From: Pseudoduganella sp.
GTDB lineage: Bacteria; Pseudomonadota; Gammaproteobacteria; Burkholderiales; Burkholderiaceae_D
Direction: 5' to 3'
DNA: 64,000 nt
NCBI GenBank assembly: GCA_021323265.1
Contig: JAJTCO010000004.1
Span: 52,774 to 116,773, forward strand
How positions within the stretch are numbered: the first letter of the stretch is position 1; each line of letters begins with the position of its first letter. Under the pieces are notes generated by a model. It was not told the origin of the DNA and searched no databases. It worked only from the letters and a program-made list of their open reading frames with translations. Shown piece after piece: positions 48,133-58,303 of this stretch. The position numbers were made by a program, and so were the translations under genes.

Positions 48133-51100
48133 TCATTGCGGCTGGAAGCGGCTCCAGCGCCAGCCGGCCTCGCGCAGGACGCTGTCGATGCGCTGGCGGA
48201 TCGGCGCCGTTTCCACCGGCAGCGCGATCAGGCTGTCGGTCGCGTCGATCAGCGAGGCGATGGCCGCGGCGTAGCCGGCCGGCGTGCCGGCGGCGAAGCT
48301 GCCCATGCCGCTGCGCACCGCGTTGGCGGCGGCGTCGCGCACCTTGCGGTCCTTCGGATGCGACACCGCCAGCTTGCCGATCGCCTCCAGCGCCGCGCCG
48401 CCGAACTGGCTGGCGCTGTTGACGGTGACGCTGCGCTGCAGCTGGTCGCCGTACTGCACCGGAGTACCCTTGTCCAGCCAGCTGACCGTGGTCTCCAGCA
48501 CGTACTGGCCGGCCGCTGCCGGCGCCAGCACCTGCAGGTCCAGGCTGACCGACTGGCCGGCCGACAGTGTCAGCTTCCAGCGCACCGTGCCGGTGGCCTG
48601 GTCGAACACCGCGTCCGGCTCGGACGACAGGTAGGTCGCGCCGGCCGGCAGGCGCGTCGTCACCTCCAGCTCCACCGCTTCGGACTGATTGGTGATGGTG
48701 GTGCGCAGCGGCACCAGGGCGCCGCCCATCGGCACTTCGGCCGATTGCGGCTGCAGCACCGCGGCCAGGGCCGAGCGCAGCACCGGCAGCCAGCCCGGCT
48801 GCTTGGCCAGGCTGCCGGCCAGGTCGAAGCCGAACAGCATGGAAGCGCCGTGGCCGTAGCGGTTGCTGAACACCGCCGGGCCATCGCTGTGCGGCATGCT
48901 GCCCTCGAACACGGCTTGCGGCGTGCTGCCTTCCGCATCGGGCTTGATGGCGCGGCCCACGGACTGCAGGCGCTGGGCCTCGAACAGCGGGCCGTTGAAG
49001 CGTACCGGCAGCTCGGTTTCGCCGATCTTGCCGCGGTAGCGGATGCCGGTCATGGCGTCGAACACCTTGTTGCGGTTGTCATGCACGCCGTCCACGATCA
49101 AGCCTTCGCCGCCGAAGATGCGCTCGCGCAGTTCGGCCACCTGCTGGGCGTTCATCTTGTCCTCCTTGCCGGAGATCCAATAGGTGTTGAACTGGCCCGT
49201 GCGCAGCTTGGCCTGGAATGCTTCCGGACTGGTCACCACCAGGTGCGGCACTTCCAGCTCGGTCAGCGCCGCGCCGATCGCCTGCGATCGTTCGGTCACG
49301 CACACCGGCGGCTTGCCGCCGTTGCCCGGCGCGTCGTTCTCGTCGTCGTTGCACGACACCAGCGCCAGCACGCGGTTGCCGGCCAACAGCTTCTGCTCGA
49401 CGGCCAGCTTCACATCCGGCTTGGCCTTGTCCAGCAGCTGGAAGGCATCCTGCGCCAGCGTCAGCTGCTTGCCGCCCACGGTCGCGCCCAGCTTGGCCAC
49501 GTAGTCGCGCCCCACCACCCCGTCGGCCAGCCAGTTGCCGGCGCCGTTGTAGGTGGCGCCCACCGCCAGGCTGGTGGCGTACGGGAATTCCGCGCGCACC
49601 TGTTGCAGCACCGGGTCGAGCAGGCTGACGGTCAGCGGCAGGTTGTCCAGCGCGCTGTTGCCGTTGTTGGTCACCTGGAAGGTGAACGCCAGGCTGTCGC
49701 CGATCGGCACCTGCTTCGGCATGGCGGTGATGCTGCCGCCCAGGCCGTAGCCGGTCTCCGCGCTGGAGCTGACGGCGTAGGCGCCGCTGCGGCTGTCAAG
49801 CACGCGGCCGGCGCTGTCGCGCAGCTGCTGCTCGACGCGGTAGGTGCCAGGCGCCGCGTTGACCATGCGGAACGGCGAGGCCAGCTCCAGCTTGGCGCCC
49901 GGCGCCAGCTGCACGATGGCGTGCGCCTTGCCGAACACCTGGGCGTTGGACGGGTCGTAGACCTGGATCGCCAGCGTCAGGTTCTCCATCGTCACGTTGG
50001 CCGACTGGCCGGTCACGCGCGAGCTGATGCCGACGCGGTCGGCCGGCGCGTAGTTCTGCCGGTCCAGCGCCAGCGCCGACACGGCGGCGGCCTGCGACAG
50101 GTCGGCCAGCACGCGGAAGTCGACGTTGGCGCTGGCCACGGCTTGGCCGTTCTCGCTCAGCACGGCGCGCGCCGTGTAGACGCCCGGCTGCAGCTGGCCG
50201 GCGGCATACGCGCCGTTGACCTGCAGCGAGCCGCCGGCCGGGATGCCGACCGCCTGCTGCGTCACCGTGTTGACCAGCTCATTGCGCGCGTCGTACACGT
50301 CCACGCGCAGGTCGCCGTTGGCTACCGCGGTATTGGCGTTGCCCAGGGTGGTGGTGACCAGCGCGCTCTCGCCGGCCAGGTACTCCGGCTTGTCGGTGGT
50401 GGCGCCGATGTTGACGACGTTGGCCGCGCGCACCATCGGCACCTTCAGCGGCACGGTCACGTCGCCGGCGGCGAAGGTGTTCTGGAAGCTGATGTGGCCG
50501 GAGTCCAGGGTGCTGCGCACTTCGCCCAGCTGCATGCCGACCTGGTTGGCGCCGAAGCACACCTGGGCGCCCTGCGCGGTCACGTCGCGCATGCTCCACA
50601 CGTACTCGGTGCGGCCGTCCGGCAGCGGCACCACCGCGCTGGGCGGCTTGCTGGCGCCGGTCAGCATCTGGCCTGGCTTGGCCACCAGGTGGGCCTGCAC
50701 GCCGATCGCGCCGCAGGTCACCGGCACCTGCCAGATCGACTGGTCGTTGTCGTTCCACATCAGGATGCGGTTGTTGAAGCGGTCGAACGCCAGATAGTCG
50801 ATGTCGGCCAGGTTGGGCGCGATGGTGCGGGTGTCGAACAGGCGCGCGATCTGGCCGGTGCGCGGCACCACCTGGGCCAGCGAGTATTCCTCGCCGTTCT
50901 GGTTGATGCGGTTCCACTGGTATGGCGCGATGTAGAAGTTGTCGGCGCAGTCGGCCGCGATGTTCGGGTAGCCGTCGCCCTCGAAGAACGGGTGGTCGAC
51001 GCCGTCGGCCTTGCTGAAGATGGCCACCGAGCTGCCGTCCGGCTTGACCATCGCCACCGAATGGTTCTCGTTCTGCACGTAGACGTTGTCGCGGCCGTCG

Positions 51101-54100
51101 ACCGCGATGCCGCGCGGGCTCGGGAAGCCGCTGGTCGCCACGGTCGTCACCACGCCCTGCTGCGTTACCTTCAGCAGCTTGCCCACCGTGCCCACCAGCA
51201 CCTCGTCGCGGCTGTTGACCTGCACGCCGGCCGCGTTGTTTACGCCCAGGTCGGCCACCACGCTGGTGGCGCCCTCGCGCGTGATGCGCAGCACCTCATA
51301 GCGGCCGGTGCTTGCGTTGCGCGAGGCGACGTAGAAATTCTCCTTGGAGTCGGCGGCCAGGCCGAAGGCCAGGTTCATGCCGCTGGCGATCACGGTGCTG
51401 CTGCCCGAGGCGTCGGTGCGGTACAGCTTGGCCGAGTCGGTCACGTACAGGTTGCCGGCGCGGTCGCTGGACATGCCGCGCGGGGTCAGGCTCTTGCTGA
51501 CGGTGCGCACCTGGCCCATCTCGACGCGCGAGATGGTGGTGTAGTCGGCGCCTTTCAGGTCCAGGCACATCTGCAGTACGCTGTCGCCGGGCGGCAGTTC
51601 GCTGCGCGCGGCGGTCAGCTGGCTCTGGGCGTTCGGGCCCACGTGCAGGAAGTTCTGCATGCTGCCGTCGATGCCGGCGCGGGTCATCTCGATGCGGAAG
51701 TCGCCGCCGAACGGCGGCACCCAGGTGCCGAAGTTCAGTTTCTGGTAGCTGCCGTCGATGCCCAGCTCGGCCATCGGCACGCTGGCCTCGAACACCACGC
51801 TGCCCACGGCGGGCGGCTGCACCGGCGTGCTTTGCGCCATGGCGTACAGCACGCCGCGCGAGCTGTCGTCCTGCGCCACCAGGTAGGACTGGGTGTCGCT
51901 GCCGACCGCCACGCCGTTCAGTTGCCAGCGGTTGACCAGGTTGCTCATCAGCAGGTCGGAGGCCACGCCGTCGGCGCCGATGCGCACCACGGTGCCGCTG
52001 CTGCCCACGGCCAGCATGCTGCCGTCCGGCGCACGGTCGAAAGCGGCCATGCCGGACGGCACGTTGGCCAGGTGGTCGATCTTGCCGTCCTGGTAGCTGA
52101 CGATGGTGTTGTTGCCGACGTTGAGCAGCAGCGTCGCCCCGCCCTCGAGTTGGCGCAGCGCCACCGGGTTGGACAGGCCCGAGGCGAACACCTCGGCCAC
52201 CCAGCCGCCCTGCTGGTTGCGCAGCTTGCTCAGCTGGCTGCTGCTGCGGTTGGCGAACAGCAGCTGGTCGCCGTCGGTCAGCAGGCCGCTCGCGCCGCCC
52301 ACGCCGGACAGGTTGCTGACGATGCCGGCGCCGTTGACGCGGTCGATGCCGTTGGTGCGCGACACGTACAGCTCGCCGGCGCCGTTGAAGGCCAGGCCGA
52401 GCGGCGAATTCATGCGCGCAAAGATGCTGCCCGCCGGACCGCTCTCGGGAGCGAAGCGCAGCACCATGTTGTTGACGTTGCTGGCCACGTACAGCTTGCC
52501 GCTCGCGTCGAAGGCCAGCCCCTGCGGCGCGCGCAGGCCGGCGTAGTCCTGCTCCACCGCCTTGTTCGGGCCCAGCACGACCACGCGGCCGTCGTCCCAA
52601 TAGGAGAACGCCAGGCCGCCGTCGGCGCGCACGGCCAGGCCGCCCAGGGCGTAGCTGCCGGCAGCGTGGTAGGTCTCGTATACCTTGGCGCCGCCCACGT
52701 ACTTGTTGACGCTCGCGTTGGCGGCGGTGCCGTAAGTCACGCCGCCGCCGTGCGCCAGGTAGCGCGCCGGGAATTTGCCCATGTAGCTCGGGTAGGCGTC
52801 GCCGGCATACCACATGAAGCGTTCGGCGTTGTCGACGAAGCGCATCTCGCTGCCGCTGAACACGATCGAGGTCGGGTTCTCGAAGCCGTGCAGGCGCGCG
52901 CTTTCCTCGCCGGCCAGCGTATGCGCGGTCAGCGTGTACAGGTTGTCGTCCACCACCCACAGCTTGTCGGACGGGTCGACCGAGCCGAAGGCGATGTGGC
53001 CGTTCGGGCCGTAGGCGCCGCGCGGCATCAGCAGCGTGGTGGCGCCGGTGGCGGTGTTGACCCGGTAGGTCTTGTCGTAGTTGAACACCACGATCTCGCC
53101 GGCGCGGCCGATGGTCCAGTTGTACACGTGCGGCAGCGAGAAGGTGAACGGGGTCAGCGCGCCCTCGGTGGTCAGGCGGTAGAAGCCGCCGCCGGTGCGC
53201 ACCACCATATTGCCCGCGCCGTCGGCCTGCAGGTCGGACATGGAGGCGGTATAGGTGTGGTGCGGCATCGTCACCAGCTCGCGCAGCATGCCGGCCGTAT
53301 CGAGCTTGTGGATCTTGCGGTTGTTATGGTCGCTCAGGTAGATGTTGCCGTCCGGGTCGACCGCCACCGCGTAAGGCGTGAACGGCAGGTTGCTGCGCAC
53401 GGTGCTCACAGCGCCGGCCGCATCGATGCGCACCAGGGTGGTGCCGCTCAGGGCCAGCAGCGTGCCAGGGGTGACGTCGGGCGTCCAATTGCTGTAGTTG
53501 AAGCTGCGGTGCCAGTACTTGTACTCGCCGTTGGACAGGCGCACCATGCTGCCGGAGTTGCGGATGTAGACGTCGCCGTTGCGCGCCGCGCGCACCTGGT
53601 ACGGGCGCACCAGCAGGCTCTCGGTCACGCCCAGCTTGCTGCCGTCCGGCGCGAACCTGGCGACGCGGTTGCCGCTGTACTCGGTCACGTGCACGTTGCC
53701 CGCGCCGTCCAGGGCGATGCCGACCGGGCCGCTCAGGCCCGTGGCGAAACTGCTCTTGACGCCGTTGCTGATGCGGGTCACGCGGCCGTTGCCATATTCC
53801 GTCACCAGGTAGTCGCCGTTCGGCAGCACCACCATGGTGTGCGGCTGCGACATGCCGCTGGCCACGAAGCTGATGTTGTTCTGCGCATCCTTGCGGCGCA
53901 GCGTGCCGTCGCCCGAGTTGAGCAGCAACAGGTCGCCGTTGGCGTCGTACGCCATGCCGCGCGGCTGGTAGCCGAAGCCGCGCGCGAACAGGCGCACCGT
54001 GCCGTTCGGCTGCACGGCATGGATCGAGTCGTTATTGGTGTCGCTCACGTACAGCGTGCCGGCCGCGTCGAAGGCCAGGCCGTAGGGCGTGCCAAGGCCG

Positions 54101-57100
54101 GTGGCGTAGACGCTCACCTCCCCGGCAGCGTTGACCTTCACCACGCGCGCCAGGTCCGCCTCGGCCACATAGAAGTTGCCGGCCGCATCGCGCGTAATGC
54201 CCTGCGGGTTGCGCAGGTTGCGCACGAATGGCGCGATCTTGCCGTCGCCGGCAGCCACCTTGACCAGCGTGCCGTCGCTGCTGTTGGTCACCACGTAGTT
54301 GCCCGCATCGTCCTTGACCAGCGCCACCGGCGCGGAGAAGCCGTTGCGCGCCAGGACGGTCTCCTGCCCGCTGGCCGAGCGCAGCACCAGGCGGCTCTCG
54401 CCGTTGAAGCGGCCCGCCAGCAGCATGCCGTCGGCCGTGAAGGTGATGGCCGCGATGTCGTTGATCTGGGTGGTGTCGAAACGCGTCGCCACGCCTTGCG
54501 GCGACAGGCGGTACAGGATGCTGCTGTAGCCGGACCAGATATTGCCGGCGGCGTCCAGCGCCGCGTCGGCATAGGTGCCGCCGTTGGGCAGCTGGCCCAG
54601 CACGGTCTGGTTGCCGTTGGTGTCCAGGCGCAGCACCTTGCCGTCCGAGTAGTTGACGGTGTACAGCCAGCCCTCCGGCGCCAGCTTCAGCTTGCGCGCG
54701 CGCAGCAGCGGCGCGCCGCTGGACACGGTGCGCAGGCTCGCTTCGGTCTGGCCGTTGACCGGCTCCTGCGCCGCCAGCGTGACCTTCAAGTGCATGTCGC
54801 CCGGCGCCAGCACCTGGTTGCCGGTGTTGACCACGTCGCCGGTGAAGGTGACCACGGTCTTGGCGCCGGCTTGCGCCAGCGGCGGGTCGGCCAGCACGCC
54901 GCCGGCCAGGCGCGGCGCGCTCACCACATCGAAGCCGGCATCGGCTTCCGCCACCACGCGGCCGGACAGGTCGAAGGCGCGCGCCTTGACCATGTAATGC
55001 CCGCCCGGCAGGCGCAAGGTGTTCCACTCCAGCATCAGCTCCAGCGTGCTGTTGGCGCCCAGCGCCAGCGGCCGGTTGTCCGGCTCCTGGCCGCGCCAGC
55101 TCACGCCCGGGTTGCCCAGGTAGGTGTGCACGATGTTGCCTTCCTGGTTGATCACCTGCGCCGTCACCAGCAGCGTGGCGCCGCTGGCGGCATTGTTCGC
55201 CAACAGGATCTCCAGCGGGATCAGGCCGGACGCGAAATAGCTCTGCTCCGGCGTCGCCACCTTGATGAAGCTGATGTCGGCCGCCGTGCTGTCGCGCTTT
55301 TGCAGCTTGACATCCAGCGTCGCGTTGCCGGGCTGCGGCAGCGCCACGTTCAGCACCTGCGAGAAGTAGTCGGTCGCGCCCACGTTCAGCGCGAAGCCGG
55401 TGCCGGTGATACCGCTGATGCGGTACTTGCCCTGGGCGTCGGTCTGCACCGGCGCGCCCAGCCCTTGCACCGCCACCGTGGCCCCGGCCACCGGCGCGCC
55501 GGTGGCGCCGTCGGTCACCACGCCGCTCAGGATGGAGGACGTCGGCATGGCCGACAGCGCGATGTCGCCGATCGCGTTGGGGCCGGCCACCACCATGCCG
55601 CTGCCGCTGACCGCCTGGTAGCCCGGCGCGCTGACCGCGATGGTGATGCTGCCAGGCGCCACGTTGGCCACGCTGAAGGCGCCGCCGGTGGTACTGGTCA
55701 CGCTCTGGCCGGCCACCTGCACGATCGCGCCGACAATGCCGGCCTTGGTGCTGGCGTTGATCACCTTGCCGCTGATGGTGGCGCTGGTCGGCGCCGGTTT
55801 CGAGCTCGGCGTCAGGCCCGGCGAGAAGGTGTAGCTGGTGTTGGCCACCACCTCCAGGTTGGCGGTCACGGTGCGGTAATTGGGCGCCGTCACGGTCACC
55901 GTCAGCGGGCCCGGGCTCAGGTTGGTGATGGTGAAGGCGCCGCTGGCGTTGGTGGTGGCCGCGGCGGTGCCGGCCGCCACCACGGCGCCGGACACCGGTT
56001 GGCCGCTGTCGTTGCGCACGATGCCCGACAGCGTGGCGCTCAGCGAGGCCGGCGCCAGCGCCACCGTGCCGATGCTCAGGCTCTGGCCGGCGCCCAGGGT
56101 CAGGCTCACGTCGCGGCTGGCGTAGCCCAGGCGCGCGAAGCGCAGCGTCAGGTTGCCGCCGGCGATGCCGGACAGGGTGAAGTTGCCGTTGGCGTCGCTG
56201 CCGGTGGCGGCGTCGCCGCCGGCCACCACCTGCACGCTGGCGCCGGCCAGCGGCAGGCCGCTGGCGGCGTCGGCCACCATGCCGCGCACCGCCGCGCTGC
56301 CGTTGCTGGCCGGCGGGTTGTTGACCAGGTAGAGCGCGCGCAGCGCCACGGCGGTCAGGTACGGGTCGTCGTTCCAGCTGCCGTTGGCGGCCTGAGTGGC
56401 CAGCAGCGCGTCGGCGGCCGGCTTGAGCACGGCCTGGTCGGCGGTCTGGGTGGCCAGCACCCACAGCGCCAGCGCATTGTCGAAGGGGTTGCCGAAATTG
56501 CCGGCCGCGTTGCGCTGCGCCAGCAGCCAGTTCAGCGACTTGGCGCCGAAGCTGCCCGCGCCCGGCTGGCCGGACCAGGCGGCCGAGGCCAGCAGCGCTT
56601 TCAGCGTCGCGTACAGACTGGCCTGGCGGTGCACGGCAAACGAGCCATCCTCCAGGTGGTTGGCGTCCAGGAAGGCCAGCGCGCGCGTCACGGCGGCCGT
56701 GTCGGGCTGGGCGCCGCCGGCGCGCTGCGCCAGCAGCATCCACGAGGTGTCGGCGATGTTCGACGCGTAGCCGCCGTCGCCGCCGTAGCCGCCGTCGCCG
56801 TTCTGGCGCTTTTGCAGCTCCTCCACCAGCGCCGGCTGGGCCACCCCGCCGTAGCCCAGGGCCCAGGCGCGGCGCGCCATGTATTCGGTGCTCAAGTCCT
56901 GCTCGGCCGTCAGGGCCTGGCGCAGCGCCGCCTGGCTGGCGGCGGGCGCGCCCAGCAGCTTCAGGGTGTACAGCGCCTCGCTGCGGGCCTGCAGCGGCGT
57001 GGCGATCGAACCGGCCTCGCCGGCCAGCGCGCCGTCCGGCTGCACTTGCGCCTGCAGCCAGCCCAGGCCGCGGCTGACGGGCGTGTCCTGCGCCACGGCG

Positions 57101-57183
57101 GGCGCATTGCACAGCATCAAGGGGAGGAGTAGAGCAAACGACAGGAGGCGGCTGGCGGCCGTGCGGACGAGTTTCACGTTCAT
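48133..57183 (-). CDS. Giant (~3000 aa) secreted multidomain protein: toroid-like N-terminus, CarboxypepD_reg-type Ig domains, NHL/SMP-30-like beta-propellers, CARDB-like and GATase1-like regions
   Basis: Start MNVKLVRTAASRLLSFALLLPLMLCNAPAVAQ; GLGWLQAQVQPDGALAGE...RQNGDGGYGGDGGYASNIADTSWML; SGIVRNDSGQPVSGAVVAAGTAAATTNASGAFTITNLSPG repeats; LRNPQGITRDAAGNFYVAEADLARVVKVNAAGEVSVYATGLGTPYGLAFDAAGTLYVSDTNN repeats. Confidence 0.85.
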   Translation of the reverse strand: MNVKLVRTAASRLLSFALLLPLMLCNAPAVAQDTPVSRGLGWLQAQVQPDGALAGEAGSIATPLQARSEALYTLKLLGAPAASQAALRQALTAEQDLSTEYMARRAWALGYGGVAQPALVEELQKRQNGDGGYGGDGGYASNIADTSWMLLAQRAGGAQPDTAAVTRALAFLDANHLEDGSFAVHRQASLYATLKALLASAAWSGQPGAGSFGAKSLNWLLAQRNAAGNFGNPFDNALALWVLATQTADQAVLKPAADALLATQAANGSWNDDPYLTAVALRALYLVNNPPASNGSAAVRGMVADAASGLPLAGASVQVVAGGDAATGSDANGNFTLSGIAGGNLTLRFARLGYASRDVSLTLGAGQSLSIGTVALAPASLSATLSGIVRNDSGQPVSGAVVAAGTAAATTNASGAFTITNLSPGPLTVTVTAPNYRTVTANLEVVANTSYTFSPGLTPSSKPAPTSATISGKVINASTKAGIVGAIVQVAGQSVTSTTGGAFSVANVAPGSITIAVSAPGYQAVSGSGMVVAGPNAIGDIALSAMPTSSILSGVVTDGATGAPVAGATVAVQGLGAPVQTDAQGKYRISGITGTGFALNVGATDYFSQVLNVALPQPGNATLDVKLQKRDSTAADISFIKVATPEQSYFASGLIPLEILLANNAASGATLLVTAQVINQEGNIVHTYLGNPGVSWRGQEPDNRPLALGANSTLELMLEWNTLRLPGGHYMVKARAFDLSGRVVAEADAGFDVVSAPRLAGGVLADPPLAQAGAKTVVTFTGDVVNTGNQVLAPGDMHLKVTLAAQEPVNGQTEASLRTVSSGAPLLRARKLKLAPEGWLYTVNYSDGKVLRLDTNGNQTVLGQLPNGGTYADAALDAAGNIWSGYSSILYRLSPQGVATRFDTTQINDIAAITFTADGMLLAGRFNGESRLVLRSASGQETVLARNGFSAPVALVKDDAGNYVVTNSSDGTLVKVAAGDGKIAPFVRNLRNPQGITRDAAGNFYVAEADLARVVKVNAAGEVSVYATGLGTPYGLAFDAAGTLYVSDTNNDSIHAVQPNGTVRLFARGFGYQPRGMAYDANGDLLLLNSGDGTLRRKDAQNNISFVASGMSQPHTMVVLPNGDYLVTEYGNGRVTRISNGVKSSFATGLSGPVGIALDGAGNVHVTEYSGNRVARFAPDGSKLGVTESLLVRPYQVRAARNGDVYIRNSGSMVRLSNGEYKYWHRSFNYSNWTPDVTPGTLLALSGTTLVRIDAAGAVSTVRSNLPFTPYAVAVDPDGNIYLSDHNNRKIHKLDTAGMLRELVTMPHHTYTASMSDLQADGAGNMVVRTGGGFYRLTTEGALTPFTFSLPHVYNWTIGRAGEIVVFNYDKTYRVNTATGATTLLMPRGAYGPNGHIAFGSVDPSDKLWVVDDNLYTLTAHTLAGEESARLHGFENPTSIVFSGSEMRFVDNAERFMWYAGDAYPSYMGKFPARYLAHGGGVTYGTAANASVNKYVGGAKVYETYHAAGSYALGGLAVRADGGLAFSYWDDGRVVVLGPNKAVEQDYAGLRAPQGLAFDASGKLYVASNVNNMVLRFAPESGPAGSIFARMNSPLGLAFNGAGELYVSRTNGIDRVNGAGIVSNLSGVGGASGLLTDGDQLLFANRSSSQLSKLRNQQGGWVAEVFASGLSNPVALRQLEGGATLLLNVGNNTIVSYQDGKIDHLANVPSGMAAFDRAPDGSMLAVGSSGTVVRIGADGVASDLLMSNLVNRWQLNGVAVGSDTQSYLVAQDDSSRGVLYAMAQSTPVQPPAVGSVVFEASVPMAELGIDGSYQKLNFGTWVPPFGGDFRIEMTRAGIDGSMQNFLHVGPNAQSQLTAARSELPPGDSVLQMCLDLKGADYTTISRVEMGQVRTVSKSLTPRGMSSDRAGNLYVTDSAKLYRTDASGSSTVIASGMNLAFGLAADSKENFYVASRNASTGRYEVLRITREGATSVVADLGVNNAAGVQVNSRDEVLVGTVGKLLKVTQQGVVTTVATSGFPSPRGIAVDGRDNVYVQNENHSVAMVKPDGSSVAIFSKADGVDHPFFEGDGYPNIAADCADNFYIAPYQWNRINQNGEEYSLAQVVPRTGQIARLFDTRTIAPNLADIDYLAFDRFNNRILMWNDNDQSIWQVPVTCGAIGVQAHLVAKPGQMLTGASKPPSAVVPLPDGRTEYVWSMRDVTAQGAQVCFGANQVGMQLGEVRSTLDSGHISFQNTFAAGDVTVPLKVPMVRAANVVNIGATTDKPEYLAGESALVTTTLGNANTAVANGDLRVDVYDARNELVNTVTQQAVGIPAGGSLQVNGAYAAGQLQPGVYTARAVLSENGQAVASANVDFRVLADLSQAAAVSALALDRQNYAPADRVGISSRVTGQSANVTMENLTLAIQVYDPSNAQVFGKAHAIVQLAPGAKLELASPFRMVNAAPGTYRVEQQLRDSAGRVLDSRSGAYAVSSSAETGYGLGGSITAMPKQVPIGDSLAFTFQVTNNGNSALDNLPLTVSLLDPVLQQVRAEFPYATSLAVGATYNGAGNWLADGVVGRDYVAKLGATVGGKQLTLAQDAFQLLDKAKPDVKLAVEQKLLAGNRVLALVSCNDDENDAPGNGGKPPVCVTERSQAIGAALTELEVPHLVVTSPEAFQAKLRTGQFNTYWISGKEDKMNAQQVAELRERIFGGEGLIVDGVHDNRNKVFDAMTGIRYRGKIGETELPVRFNGPLFEAQRLQSVGRAIKPDAEGSTPQAVFEGSMPHSDGPAVFSNRYGHGASMLFGFDLAGSLAKQPGWLPVLRSALAAVLQPQSAEVPMGGALVPLRTTITNQSEAVELEVTTRLPAGATYLSSEPDAVFDQATGTVRWKLTLSAGQSVSLDLQVLAPAAAGQYVLETTVSWLDKGTPVQYGDQLQRSVTVNSASQFGGAALEAIGKLAVSHPKDRKVRDAAANAVRSGMGSFAAGTPAGYAAAIASLIDATDSLIALPVETAPIRQRIDSVLREAGWRWSRFQPQ

Positions 57184-57219
57184 TCCCTGGCTGGTTAGGT
57201 TTTTAATGCCTAATGGCAA

Positions 57220-57385
57220 TATCGTCGGCCAGCTTAGCAGAATGTCTTTTGTGATAACTTTCAGAAAAAATAAATATAGATCATTCCCAAACAGTTCAAA
57301 GCGTGCTAGCTGCCTCTTTCCTATTGGGAAGTTTGTGTCTTAGTTCATTGATGACTTCACGATTGCAAGTAGTGCCGTTGTGGCA
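57220..57385 (-). promoter_or_regulatory. AT-rich intergenic region, likely promoter of the giant-protein/RHS operon
   Basis: Sharp local drop in GC (ttcagaaaaaataaatatagatcattccc...) between two same-strand genes in otherwise GC-rich DNA. Confidence 0.5.
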
Positions 57386-58303
57386 TTACTCATACAGGCT
57401 GGGCGAACCGGCACCGGCCCGCAGCACGCTCGAGGCGGCGCTGCCGCTGGCCGCGCGCACCACCACGTCGGTCTCGCCGCCTTCCGGCTGGCCGGGCCGC
57501 ACCAGCTCGTAGGCGATGGTGGCGTTGTCCAGCCACAGGATCTGGTCGTCCAGGCTGCGCGCCTCGGGCAGCACCCACTCGCGCCCGCTGGCTGGCTCGT
57601 AGATGGCCGGCAGCCAGCCGCCGCCGGGCTTGCGGCGCTTGAAGGCGATGCGCTTGCCGTCCGGCGAATAGGACGGGCACTCCATGTCCTTGCGCACCAG
57701 CAGCAACGTCTTGGCGGTCAAGTCGCCCTGGGCCAGGAACACTTCCCCGCCCGCTCCCACGGTGGCCATGAAGCGGGCCGGCGCGGCCGGGTCGAAGGTC
57801 ACGCCCCACACGTTGAAGCGGCGTGCCGGCATTTGCAGCGCGGCGCTTTCCACCACGCGGAAGGTCGACAGGTCGGCCAGCAGGCGCTTGCGCGCGGCGT
57901 CCACCACGTAGGTGCGGGTCGCGAAATCCGTGCCGGTATAGGTGTGGCCGCTCGAGAAGCCGGTGAAGGCCACCAGGCCGCCGTTGCCGGCCACGCGCAC
58001 CCGGCTTGCCAGCAGCACGTTGGGGAAGGACAGCGTCAGCGCCACCTGCCCCGCCTTGTCGGCCAAGTCCAGCTTGAGGCCCTGGCCCGGCACCGCGCGC
58101 AGGCAGGCCAGCACGCCGGCGCTGTAGTGCACGCGCTCGCAGCGCAGGCCGAGCTGGCCGTGCGGCTGGCCGCCGGGCAGCTTGAGCAGGTCGATGCGGC
58201 CGGCCTCGGCGCCCTGGCTATGGCGCGTCAGCAGGCTGGCGCCATGGGCGGGCGCGGCGCTTAGGAACAGGCAGGCGATGGCGGCGAACAGGGACGGCTT
58301 CAT
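57386..58303 (-). CDS. Exported TolB/PD40-like beta-propeller protein
   Basis: Start MKPSLFAAIACLFLSAAPAHG; KDMECPSYSPDGKRIAFKRRKPGGGWLPAIYEPASGREWVLPEARSLDDQILWLDNATIAYE. Confidence 0.8.
   Translation of the reverse strand: MKPSLFAAIACLFLSAAPAHGASLLTRHSQGAEAGRIDLLKLPGGQPHGQLGLRCERVHYSAGVLACLRAVPGQGLKLDLADKAGQVALTLSFPNVLLASRVRVAGNGGLVAFTGFSSGHTYTGTDFATRTYVVDAARKRLLADLSTFRVVESAALQMPARRFNVWGVTFDPAAPARFMATVGAGGEVFLAQGDLTAKTLLLVRKDMECPSYSPDGKRIAFKRRKPGGGWLPAIYEPASGREWVLPEARSLDDQILWLDNATIAYELVRPGQPEGGETDVVVRAASGSAASSVLRAGAGSPSLYE

Noticed and set aside
42551-48274. 1907-aa plus-strand ORF opposite the RHS gene
   Set aside because: Antisense shadow of YD repeats; low-complexity translation and no start context.
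48121-57132. 3003-aa plus-strand ORF opposite the giant secreted protein
   Set aside because: Composition (His/Arg/Val/Gln/Ala-rich, no domains, no signal) is typical of a high-GC antisense shadow; the minus strand has a signal peptide and clear repeats.
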